Positions 8,579 through 16,764 of a stretch of DNA of 64,000 nucleotides are shown one piece after another. Both the position numbers and the translations under genes were made by a program. Where the stretch lies: assembly GCA_963780045.1 (NCBI GenBank), contig CAVZZZ010000001.1, positions 1,116,001 through 1,180,000 on the forward strand, given 5' to 3'. Each line of letters opens with the position of its first letter. The stretch's first letter is position 1. The stretch comes from JANXQG01 sp963780045 (GTDB lineage: Bacteria; Planctomycetota; Planctomycetia; Pirellulales; Thermoguttaceae). The notes below the pieces were generated by a model. It was not told where the DNA came from. It ran no database searches and worked only from the letters and a program-made list of their open reading frames with translations.

Positions 8579-11500
8579 TTAATCTTCCGCGGATTTCAGA
8601 CCGATTCGGGCAAGCTCGGTCTCGATGGCGGGCAGGTCCCAGACGACCAGGCCGCCGTCCGACAGTCCCACCGCCAGCCGGTCGCCTTGGGGACTCCAAG
8701 CCAGCGACCAGACCTCGCTTTGCTCGGGCCTGAAGGAGTACAGCATCTTCCGATCGGACGTATTCCAGATGGAGACTACGTCGGGCTGCAAGAGACCCGC
8801 AAGCCGCGTCCCATCCTTGCTCAAGGCAATGTGCGGCGCGTGAAACCGGTTTTCATCGCCCAACTGGAATAAGCGCTTGTCCGCGGCGACGTCCCAGATC
8901 TCCGCTGCTCCCGTTTGCGAGACGTATGCCAGCCGTTGTCCGTCGGGAAAGAAGGCCAGGCCGTGCCAGCCCTGGTTCATCGGCGGCGCGCTCAGTATTC
9001 CCGCGCACGAATTCTGAATGTCCCAGAGTTGGATCTTCCGGTCGTCGCGGACCCACGCGATCCAGCGCGGATCCGTGCCGGAGCTTACGGCAAGCGATAG
9101 ACAGCGATTGGCTTTCTGGTGCATCGTGGGCTTCAAAGTGAGTTCGCCCGGCTTGCCGCCGCTGTTTTCAAGAATCCAAGTGGACAAGCCCGAATCGCCG
9201 CAGCCGGCCAAACAGGATTGGCCGCCGCGCTCAAAAAACTCGAGGCGGTAAATTTCTCCCACATCGTGGTCGGTCGACAACAGCACGCCTCCCGTGCGCG
9301 CGTCGAGAATTTCGATCCCGCGGTCCTTTCCGCCCCAGAAGCCAACGGCCAAGAGGCGGCCGTCGGCGGAGAATGCCAGTGACTGGACAGGCCCGGCTGT
9401 CTTGAACGTTGAAAGCAACTTACCGGAGGCGGGGTTCCAGAGGCGAACCGTGTGGTCCTTGCCCCCTGAGGCCAGCAACGATCTGTCGCGATTGAAGACC
9501 AGACAGGGGACGCCGCCGTCGTGTCCTTGAAACGCGCGCCTCTCCTTGGCCGCGTCGAGCCGCCACGCGCGAACCGTTTTGGCGTTCGACGAAGCCAGGC
9601 AAGAACCGTCGGCGCTGAACGCCAGGGCTTCGCGACTGACGCTCTTGCGATAGTTTGTCAGCACCGCCAACTCGCGGTCCGTTGCCGCATTCCAGATGGT
9701 CAGACGGCCGCGCACGTCTACCGCCGCCAGGCACCGATCGTCCGGGCTGAAGGCCAGGGCTTTGGTGACGCCCAGGCGTTTGAAACTGCGCTGCCGAAGG
9801 CCGTCGGCTTCGTACACGATCAGCGCCTCGTCGAAGCCGACCGCCAGCCGCGTCGAATCCTGGCTGAAGGCGATACCGTTCGGATAGGAGTCGCCGAGGT
9901 CGTGATCCTTGCTCGACAAGCGCCGACCGCTGTTGGAATCCCAAATTGCCAACCCCATGCCGGGGCTGGCAGCGATCCCGTAGACGCCCGCTACTTGGGT
10001 CCGCTCGCGATTGAAGACTGCGCTGCGAAGGGCCCAGTCCTTCTCCATCGCCAAGGAACAAGCACGTTGACCGCGGCCGACATCCCACACTTCGGCGGAC
10101 CGGCCGCGGGCCACTGCAAGCAACTCGCCGCCGGCGGAGATAGCGAGAACATGCGCCTTGTCGCCGACGTGGAAAGACGCGCCGAGCCACCACTCCGCGC
10201 CGTCGCGGTCCCAGGTCTGGGTCAATCCGTTCTGGGCGGCGGACACCAGGCGTTTTCCGTCCGACGAAAAGGCCAAGGCGGATACCGTCGCCCGGCGCCC
10301 CGTCAACTCGGTCTGCTTCTCGCCGGAAAGCGGATTGCACATCCAGATCGACCCGTCGCCAAGTCCGACGGCAAGCGCCTTCGCATCCGGACCAAGCGCT
10401 AGGGCCGTCACCTCGGCCGAAAATCCTTCCAAAACCGAGGGCCGGAACCCCACAAAGTCTCCCATGGCCGTGACGACCTCACGGCGCAAATCCTCCACGT
10501 CGACGCTGGAAGTATGCAGCTTTCGCGCCTTTTCGGCAAGCTCCATCACGACTTCTCGATAGCCTTCGATCCGCGCCGCGCGGGTCATCCGGGCTTCGCG
10601 GAAAGTCGCTTCGTAGAGGGCCGTAATCGCCGCTTGCGCTTCGGTGTCAGCCCGCTTGGCGCTGCGATTGGCCCGGTAAGCGAAGTACGTGGAGACCGTC
10701 ATTCCGCTCAACAGAATCAAAAACACAGCCGCCAGCGAGAGCGCTACGGCGCGGTTCCGCAGGCACCATCGCCAGGTGCGCGCCGCTTTGGATATCGGAC
10801 GCGCCTTGATCGGCTCCCCTGCGAGAAATCGTCTCAGGTCTTCGGACAATGCCTTCGCCGTTTCGAAGCGACGGGACGGCTCCTTGTCCAGACATTTCAT
10901 GCAAATCGTTTCCAGGTCACGCGGTACGCGGGGAGTCAGTGTGCGCGGGCTGGGTGGCTCGTCGTTCAGAATCTGCAGGATCAACATCCGTTTGTCGCCG
11001 CGGAAAGGCGGTTCGCCCGTGAGAAGCTCGTACATGATCACGCCCAGCGAGTAGACATCGCTGCGCCGGTCCGCGTCGTGGGCGTTGCCGCGGGCCTGTT
11101 CGGGCGACATGTACGTAGGCGTGCCCAGGACCTGGCCATCGACGGTCATGGTCATCTCGCCGGTTTCGCGTTTAGCCAAGCCGAAGTCGGCCACGTGGGG
11201 CTTTCCCTCGCCGTCCATGAGGATATTGCCGGGCTTCAAGTCACGGTGGACCACCCCGTGGTCGTGGGCATGATGCACGGCCTCGGCGAGTTTCACAAGC
11301 AGATCGGCGGACTCGCGGACTGTCGGCCGATGCACGGAGGACCACGCCTTCAGGGTCGCCCCTTCGATGAAGTCGCTGACGATGAAAATGGTATCGTGGT
11401 CGCGGCCGACCTCGTGGACGCTCACGATCCCCGGGTGTCGAAGCTGGGCGGCGGCACGGGCATCACGAAAGAAATACTCTTCTTCGGTAGGCCCCAGTTG

Positions 11501-11758
11501 GCCGCGGCGCGGGACCTTGACGGCCACAATCCGGTCCAACAGCGTGTCGCGCGCCTTGAACACTGCGCCAAACGCGCCAACGCCCACTGCCTCCAATAGA
11601 TGAAAATGCGCGAGCTTTCGCGTGCCTTCGTGGAGGCTTGCGGTCTCGGTTCCTATCAGGCTGAAGCAGGTGCCGCAAGATCCGCAGTTGATCCCCGAAA
11701 GAGCCTGCTCGGTGTCCAAGTCGATCGGTTGGTGGCATTGAGGGCAACGGACGCGCAT
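8579..11758 (-). CDS. Zinc-ribbon Ser/Thr protein kinase with WD40 repeats
   Basis: A 1059-residue membrane kinase. Start ATG 11758 begins MRVRCPQC. Residues about 5-32 form a zinc ribbon (CPQC...CGSC). A PknB-type kinase domain follows (about 50-310): VAVKVPRR for the ATP lysine, HRDLKPGNIL catalytic loop, VADFGLAK metal loop, GTPTYMSPEQAR activation segment. One transmembrane helix (AVALSLAAVFLILLSGM) is near residue 355. The remainder is a long outer domain of WD40 repeats (many SADG...LA.G..D..V..W units), probably one or two propellers. This zinc ribbon-kinase-TM-WD40 layout is characteristic of planctomycetes. All catalytic residues are present. Substrate unknown. The gene is divergent from the GH116 gene at 12013. 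Confidence 0.92.
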   Translation of the reverse strand: MRVRCPQCHQPIDLDTEQALSGINCGSCGTCFSLIGTETASLHEGTRKLAHFHLLEAVGVGAFGAVFKARDTLLDRIVAVKVPRRGQLGPTEEEYFFRDARAAAQLRHPGIVSVHEVGRDHDTIFIVSDFIEGATLKAWSSVHRPTVRESADLLVKLAEAVHHAHDHGVVHRDLKPGNILMDGEGKPHVADFGLAKRETGEMTMTVDGQVLGTPTYMSPEQARGNAHDADRRSDVYSLGVIMYELLTGEPPFRGDKRMLILQILNDEPPSPRTLTPRVPRDLETICMKCLDKEPSRRFETAKALSEDLRRFLAGEPIKARPISKAARTWRWCLRNRAVALSLAAVFLILLSGMTVSTYFAYRANRSAKRADTEAQAAITALYEATFREARMTRAARIEGYREVVMELAEKARKLHTSSVDVEDLRREVVTAMGDFVGFRPSVLEGFSAEVTALALGPDAKALAVGLGDGSIWMCNPLSGEKQTELTGRRATVSALAFSSDGKRLVSAAQNGLTQTWDRDGAEWWLGASFHVGDKAHVLAISAGGELLAVARGRSAEVWDVGRGQRACSLAMEKDWALRSAVFNRERTQVAGVYGIAASPGMGLAIWDSNSGRRLSSKDHDLGDSYPNGIAFSQDSTRLAVGFDEALIVYEADGLRQRSFKRLGVTKALAFSPDDRCLAAVDVRGRLTIWNAATDRELAVLTNYRKSVSREALAFSADGSCLASSNAKTVRAWRLDAAKERRAFQGHDGGVPCLVFNRDRSLLASGGKDHTVRLWNPASGKLLSTFKTAGPVQSLAFSADGRLLAVGFWGGKDRGIEILDARTGGVLLSTDHDVGEIYRLEFFERGGQSCLAGCGDSGLSTWILENSGGKPGELTLKPTMHQKANRCLSLAVSSGTDPRWIAWVRDDRKIQLWDIQNSCAGILSAPPMNQGWHGLAFFPDGQRLAYVSQTGAAEIWDVAADKRLFQLGDENRFHAPHIALSKDGTRLAGLLQPDVVSIWNTSDRKMLYSFRPEQSEVWSLAWSPQGDRLAVGLSDGGLVVWDLPAIETELARIGLKSAED

Positions 11759-12012
11759 TGCTGTCTCCGCGACGAGGGCCGCCCATGCTCGCGGCGGCCG
11801 AATTACGCACCGCCTTGATTCTCGCGGATTACAGACGCCCTCGCAATCCCCGGCCTCCGTACACGCAATTGGAATTGAGACTCTGGCGAGCCGCCAGTTG
11901 ATGTGCCATAATCGGCACAGGTATCCATGCAAGAGCAAAGTGACTTTTGGCCGGCGTCGTCCCTTCTTATACCGGTCAGGAACCGCATCAAGATACGAGA
12001 AAGAAACCAATC

Positions 12013-14580
12013 ATGGTCAAGCAAAGGCCCAATAGACTTACTCGTCGCGATCTTCTTTCTGTCGGATGTGCCGCCGCTGCAGGCGCGGTCTTGCCGGCCG
12101 CGGGCGAAACAAGCTCCGCCGCCGAAACGGCGTCGTCTGCCGAGCTTGCAAGACCGGATGGCAAGGCGAAGCTGCAAGAACGTGTTCGCGACGGGTACGC
12201 AGGCGAGTATCTCAGCCATGTGGCGTTTCCGATGGGCGGTATCGGAGCGGGCATGATTTGCCTGGAAGGCACGGGCGCACTTTCGCATCTGTCGCTGCGC
12301 AATCGCCCGGCTTTGGGAAACGAGCCTTGCGCCTTTGCGGCGATTTCGATCAAGGGCCCGAAAAAGGTTGCGCGCGTGCTCGAAGGGCCGGTGCCGGGCT
12401 GGAAGCGGTTTGGCAGGCCGGGCGCAGGTTTTGGAGACGGCGATACGACTCACGGTTTGCCGCGGTTTGCGTCGGCCCGATTCAAGACGCGGTTTCCATT
12501 CGGCACGGTGACGCTCACCGATAACGACGTCCCGCTGGACGTTGAGTTTACCGGCTGGAGCCCGTTCGAGCCTGGCGATGCCGATAGCGCCAGTCTGCCC
12601 GTCGCGGCGTTGGAGTACCACTTCACCAACAACTCGGCGACGAAGATCGACGCCGTGTTTTCGTGGAATGCGACGAACTTCATGGCGCTCGAAGGCCGGC
12701 CCCAGGCCGTCAAGGCGACGGCCGGCGGCTTCGTGCTGTGGGGCGGTCCGGGACGACGCGCGCCGCACGAGGAAGGGGCTTTCTCGGCCACGGTCGATGA
12801 TCCGGCCGTAAAGGGCAACTGCGCTTGGTTCCGCGGCGGCTGGTTCGATCCGCTCACTATGGCGTGGAAAGACGTCGTCGCGGCTGCGTGTTTCGACCGA
12901 CCGGCGGTCAGCGAGGGAGAAGCCTCGCCGGGCGCGTCGCTCTTCGTGCCGTTTTCGCTCGATCCTGGCGCGTCGAAGACCGTCGTGCTGCGATTCGCAT
13001 GGTACGCCGGCAAGACGAATCTGCGCATCGGCGTCGATCCGCAGCCGACGCGCGACGCCAAAACGTACGAGCCTTGGTACGCGGGCAAGTTCAAGAGCCT
13101 CGAGGAAGTCGCCCGGTACTGGGCCGATAATTACCGCGAGCTGTACGCGAAGACCCGGCGATTCAGCGATTGCTTCTACGATTCGACACTGCCCGCCGAG
13201 GTGGTCGAGGCGGTGGCCGCGAACCTGACGATCCTCAAGTCGCCGACGGTTCTCCGCCAGTCGGACGGGCGGCTGTGGGGCTGGGAAGGAAGCGGCGACA
13301 GCGCGGGTAGTTGCCACGGTTCGTGTACGCACGTCTGGAACTATGCGCAGGCGATCTCGCACCTTTTTCCCGACTTGGAGCGGTCGTTGCGGGAGACCGA
13401 GTTTAACGTGTCGCAGGACGACCGAGGACACCAGATCTTCCGCACGTCGTTGCCGATCCGCCCGGCAAAGCACGATTTCCACGCGGCCGCCGACGGACAG
13501 TTGGGCGGAATCATGAAGGTGCATCGCGAATGGCGAGTCAGCGGCGACGGCGAGTGGCTCAGGTCGCTCTGGCCGAAAGTAAAGGCCAGCCTCGACTATT
13601 GCATCCGCACTTGGGACCCGGCCCACGAAGGGACGCCGAAGGAGCCGCACCACAACACGTACGACATCGAGTTTTGGGGGCCGGACGGCATGTGTACCAG
13701 CTTCTATTTAGGAGCGTTGAAAGCTGCCGTACTCATGGGCGAAGCGTTGCATGATGACGTTTCGGTCTACGCCGCGATCTTGGAAAAGGGATTGCGGTGC
13801 ATGGAAAGCGAACTCTTCGACGGTGAGTACTTCGCCCAGAAGATTCAGTGGAAGGGCCTGAATGCAAAAGACCCGACCAAAGCGATGGGCTATCAAAGCG
13901 GCTATTCGCCCGAGGCGCGGGCGATCTTGGAAAAGGAGGGGCCAAAGTACCAGTACGGCAAGGGCTGCCTCTCGGACGGAGTGTTCGGCGCTTGGATGGC
14001 GATGGTTTGCGGCGTCGGCCACGTGATCGACTCTGGCAAGATCGCCAGCCATCTGAAGTCGGTCCACAAGTACAACCTCAAGTGCGATCTCTCGACGCAT
14101 GCCAATCCGCAGCGGCCCGGCTATGCCGGCGGCAAAGAAGGCGGGCTGCTGCTTTGCTCCTGGCCCAAAGGAGGCGCGCTTTCGCTGCCATTCGTTTACT
14201 CCGACGAGGTCTGGACGGGCATCGAGTACCAAGCGGCTTCGCACCTCATCATGCTCGGCTTGGTCAACGAGGGGTTGGACGTGGTGCGGGCCTGCCGCGA
14301 CCGCTACGACGGCCGAGTCCGCAACCCGTTCAACGAATACGAATGCGGCAACTGGTACGCGCGGGCAATGTCGAGCTACGCCCTGCTGCAGGCTTTGAGT
14401 GGCGCACGTTATGACGCCGTCGAGGAAGTGCTCTATCTGACGCCGGCCGTCGCGGGCGATTTCCGCTGTTTCATCAGCACGGCATCCGGCTACGGCACCG
14501 TCGGCATCAAGAACGGCAAGCCGTTCCTGGACGTCAAGTCGGGCGCCATCAAGCTGAAAGCGATCAAAACGTCAGCATGA
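12013..14580 (+). CDS. GH116 family glycosidase with Tat signal
   Basis: An 855-residue exported enzyme. Start ATG 12013 gives a twin-arginine signal (RLTRRDLLSVGCAAAAGAVL). The mature part matches the non-lysosomal glucosylceramidase/GBA2 family, GH116: the N-terminal beta-sandwich carries HVAFPMGGIGAGMI and VEFTGWSPFEPGD, and the (alpha/alpha)6 barrel carries NTYDIEFWGPDGMCTSFYLG, where the family's catalytic acid Asp sits, and RNPFNEYECGNWYARAM near the end. Bacterial members act on beta-glucosides or beta-xylosides; the substrate here cannot be read from sequence. Length is normal and the frame is intact. The 3' end is 133 nt from the left end of the integrated element. Confidence 0.9.
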   Translation: MVKQRPNRLTRRDLLSVGCAAAAGAVLPAAGETSSAAETASSAELARPDGKAKLQERVRDGYAGEYLSHVAFPMGGIGAGMICLEGTGALSHLSLRNRPALGNEPCAFAAISIKGPKKVARVLEGPVPGWKRFGRPGAGFGDGDTTHGLPRFASARFKTRFPFGTVTLTDNDVPLDVEFTGWSPFEPGDADSASLPVAALEYHFTNNSATKIDAVFSWNATNFMALEGRPQAVKATAGGFVLWGGPGRRAPHEEGAFSATVDDPAVKGNCAWFRGGWFDPLTMAWKDVVAAACFDRPAVSEGEASPGASLFVPFSLDPGASKTVVLRFAWYAGKTNLRIGVDPQPTRDAKTYEPWYAGKFKSLEEVARYWADNYRELYAKTRRFSDCFYDSTLPAEVVEAVAANLTILKSPTVLRQSDGRLWGWEGSGDSAGSCHGSCTHVWNYAQAISHLFPDLERSLRETEFNVSQDDRGHQIFRTSLPIRPAKHDFHAAADGQLGGIMKVHREWRVSGDGEWLRSLWPKVKASLDYCIRTWDPAHEGTPKEPHHNTYDIEFWGPDGMCTSFYLGALKAAVLMGEALHDDVSVYAAILEKGLRCMESELFDGEYFAQKIQWKGLNAKDPTKAMGYQSGYSPEARAILEKEGPKYQYGKGCLSDGVFGAWMAMVCGVGHVIDSGKIASHLKSVHKYNLKCDLSTHANPQRPGYAGGKEGGLLLCSWPKGGALSLPFVYSDEVWTGIEYQAASHLIMLGLVNEGLDVVRACRDRYDGRVRNPFNEYECGNWYARAMSSYALLQALSGARYDAVEEVLYLTPAVAGDFRCFISTASGYGTVGIKNGKPFLDVKSGAIKLKAIKTSA

Positions 14581-14712
14581 CGAGGGCCCATCGGGCGGAT
14601 GCGGACCGCGGCGCGCGGATCGTCCCCAGATTGTCCCCGAGACGAGCCGACTTCAGCGTTCCCCAGGATACAACAGTGGCCGCAAGTCCTTGACTTACGG
14701 CCACTTACCTCT

Positions 14713-14758
14713 AGCGAGGGCGACGGGGGTCGAACCCGCAACCACCGGATCGACAGTC
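14713..14758. repeat. attL, 46-bp tRNA-Asp fragment
   Basis: Identical to 27351-27396. It holds the tRNA-Asp sequence from the anticodon loop to the 3' end on the minus strand, without the 5' half, so it cannot be a functional tRNA. The chromosomal flank on its left (CACTTAC) also resembles the sequence left of the right copy. Immediately inside the element the next codons would close the integrase frame (see findings). Confidence 0.9.
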
Positions 14759-15370
14759 GGCTATAACTGTTTACAAACGGTTTGGTTGCTGTCTGGTTAC
14801 GGCTTTTCTTCCGGGAAATGACGAGTCCGCTCAAAGGCTCGTCGTTTCCCGGTTGCTGTCTGGTCAACTGTTTCCGTAACATTCTCGGTAACATGACGCA
14901 AGCCGCAACGCAAGGTCGAAGCCCTATCGCGCCCATTGGACGCGGCCAGAGGCCCGTAGAGGCGACGGCGGGCCGCAGTTTGGCTTGGCAGTCGTCCAAC
15001 TTCGTCCGCGTGCGGCAGCGTGCGAATGGCGCAACGGGCAACCGGCGACGGCAACGAGCACAAGGCCGCGGGGTCCCCTCGCTCCGCGGAATTGTCCCGG
15101 CAACACGGCATCGGCCGGAGACAGGGAGTAGTCTACACCCTTCCCCTCCGCCCGCGGTTTTCGCGCAGGAGTCCCGTTGCTGGCGGGATTTGAACCGGAC
15201 CCCCCGGCCAAAAAACGCGATACTGGGGGCGTCTATTCGCCTCCGACCACGCACCGATTCTGCTGTTAAGATAGGTAGTCTATGGTGGGCGAGCGACTGA
15301 AAAACGATGCATGCCCGATGCTCGAAAATGCAAAGTGGATACTGATTCTTCTACTGGTGTTCACCCCTAC
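14759..15370. other. Non-coding left end of the element with hairpin and direct repeats
   Basis: I see no convincing gene in this stretch; the open frames here are Arg-rich shadows. It does hold an ordered structure: an inverted repeat of 15 nt (14811-14825 and 14838-14852, one mismatch) flanked by two perfect copies of a 14-bp direct repeat GGTTGCTGTCTGGT (14784-14797 and 14851-14864). Such arrays beside an att core are the usual binding sites for integrase arms or an excisionase; that role is inferred. Confidence 0.6.
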
Positions 15371-15440
15371 TCCAACCTTTGTCCAACCTTTGTCCAACCT
15401 TTGTCCAACGGTTCTCAAAAGGTTCTCAAAAGGTTCTCAA
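15371..15440. repeat. Iteron-like 11-bp direct repeats, two adjacent sets
   Basis: Three perfect tandem copies of TCCAACCTTTG (15371-15403), a partial TCCAAC, then GGTTCTCAAAA twice and a third truncated copy (15410-15440). Both sets have an 11-bp period, one helical turn, so bound proteins would stack on one face. The array is AT-richer than its surroundings. Iterons of plasmid replication origins or excisionase sites look like this. It lies upstream of the hypothetical gene at 15582 and overlaps no credible gene. Confidence 0.75.
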
Positions 15441-15581
15441 TACGTTTACCATCGTTCATCATCGCAACGTCATCTCGTCGAGAATCGTGCCCAAGGGCGT
15501 GCCGGTGTGGTATACTGGCGGGATATGCCGGCCCATTCGTATACACCTCGGTTCGACCACACGCCCCGTCGAAGGCGAAAT

Positions 15582-15857
15582 ATGCTGGCCCCGCCGTTCG
15601 ATAGTCAGTCTGGCCGTGCCGCGCGCCGTAGGCAGTTGCAGCTACTTGGCCCTGCCGGTCGAAGCCGCATTGCTCGCATCGCTGCTAATGCCCGTTGGCG
15701 GAAGGCACATGGGGAGAGGCTGCTGGTCGATGTATCGCCGGCCGACGCCTTATGGCTACTTCGGCGCTACTTCGAGCAGCTTGGCGATCGGCGAGCGCTG
15801 TTCTACCTCGATAAAATCGAAGAATGCCTCCAGCGCAGCGAGCGCGACGCGGATTGA
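15582..15857 (+). CDS. Small hypothetical protein of the element
   Basis: A 91-residue basic protein starting at ATG 15582 with GAAGGCGA upstream; an in-frame ATG at 15525 is less likely because a TATACT box lies just ahead of it. The segment GRSRIARIAANARWRKAHG resembles the Arg/Ala-rich motif seen in small plasmid-borne proteins, and the C-terminal half (SPADALWLLRRYFEQLGDRRALFYLDKIE) is predicted helical. No known function. Its position next to the iteron-like array makes a DNA-binding or copy-control role conceivable, but there is no direct evidence. Confidence 0.45.
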   Translation: MLAPPFDSQSGRAARRRQLQLLGPAGRSRIARIAANARWRKAHGERLLVDVSPADALWLLRRYFEQLGDRRALFYLDKIEECLQRSERDAD

Positions 15858-16040
15858 GCGAAGGCCGGAAGATGCTTGCGCGGTGCTATTCAATCGCCTT
15901 TTGGATCGACCACGTATCGCCGTTGCCACTCGCACAACAGATTGCGCATTCCCCGGTAATTCCTCACTTCGCAACAACTTGCTACCGGAGTGAGACGATC
16001 AGGCTTTCCCCGCAACGAAACTGAATCGGCTGGATGCAAG

Positions 16041-16058
16041 TACCCGTTTTTTCGGGTA
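16041..16058. terminator. Short hairpin TACCCG-T6-CGGGTA
   Basis: A 6-bp perfect stem with a six-T loop between the hypothetical gene ending at 15857 and the recombinase-domain gene at 16112. The stem is short and has no U tract after it, so it may be an operator rather than a terminator. The 250 nt around it contain no gene I can support. Confidence 0.3.
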
Positions 16059-16111
16059 AACTATGCTAGCCCGGTGAGTGTACACCCCTCCGCTCCGCAC
16101 GCGAGACTTTT

Positions 16112-16570
16112 ATGAGCGAACCGACAAGCAACCTACCCAACGAAGGGTCATTGGCCGAAATCGTGGCCGGACTATGCCGCGACGTGGGGGAATTGAAGGC
16201 TTGGCGTGCCGCGAAGAAGTGGAACCCGGCGGGGAGTTTGCAAACCCGCCCGGACAGACCGCCATTTGGGTGGAAGGTTCACCCGCACAATCCCAAGAAG
16301 TTGACGGCGGACCCTTTTGAGCAGAAGGCCGTTTTGGTGTTGATCGAGTTGCGGCAAAACACAACCGCGAGCTTGCGGAGCATGGCGCGGGAGCTTGATC
16401 GGCAGGGGTTCAAGAGGCGAAATGGCAAGAAGTGGGCGGACGGCGGGCACACCATTATCAAGTGCATCTTGAAGTGCGCGGGAGCGGCGACCGCTGAGGA
16501 CGCCCGGCGGCTCGTGGCTGACCGGATTCGGGCGCAGCAGACGGAGCGGGCAGCTTGGCCCGGCCGATGA
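16112..16570 (+). CDS. Serine-recombinase 'Recombinase' domain-like protein without catalytic domain
   Basis: A 152-residue protein. Residues about 50-125 (PPFGWKVHPHNPKKL, then ADPFEQKAVLVLIELRQ, LRSMARELDRQGFKRRNGKKW, HTIIKCIL) follow the pattern of the DNA-binding 'Recombinase' domain (PF07508) that follows the catalytic domain in large serine recombinases: GY/GW turn, an acidic E-x-x-V helix, 'S-I-A-x-x-L-N-x-x-G' helix, R-x-G-K-x-W, then the final helix. The N-terminal catalytic resolvase domain with its serine is absent; only about 45 residues precede. It could be a relic, a directionality factor or an independent regulator. There is no upstream frame carrying a catalytic domain. Confidence 0.6.
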   Translation: MSEPTSNLPNEGSLAEIVAGLCRDVGELKAWRAAKKWNPAGSLQTRPDRPPFGWKVHPHNPKKLTADPFEQKAVLVLIELRQNTTASLRSMARELDRQGFKRRNGKKWADGGHTIIKCILKCAGAATAEDARRLVADRIRAQQTERAAWPGR

Positions 16571-16764
16571 CAGCGGCGCGGCTAGGGGGCAGCTCCACGG
16601 CAGCCGGCGCGGGAAGCGGGCAATTTGCAATTCTGAGGGGGTCCAACTAAACTGGGTGGCGCTGGGTGCCCGGCGGGGCCGATGCCGACCGGGGGCCGTC
16701 GCGTTCACCTATCTTTCCGCGGCTGCCCACGGCCGGACCTGGCATCGAGAAAGGTAGGGACGCT

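Noticed and set aside
11803..13653. A 616-residue minus-strand open frame across the GH116 start
   Set aside because: Arg-rich shadow; GH116 and its Tat signal on the other strand explain the DNA.
14782..15300. A 172-residue open frame at the element's left end
   Set aside because: Arg/Gly-rich, overlaps the repeats and has no ribosome site or domain.
15371..15440. CRISPR array
   Set aside because: The repeats are 11 bp with no spacers and no cas gene is present.
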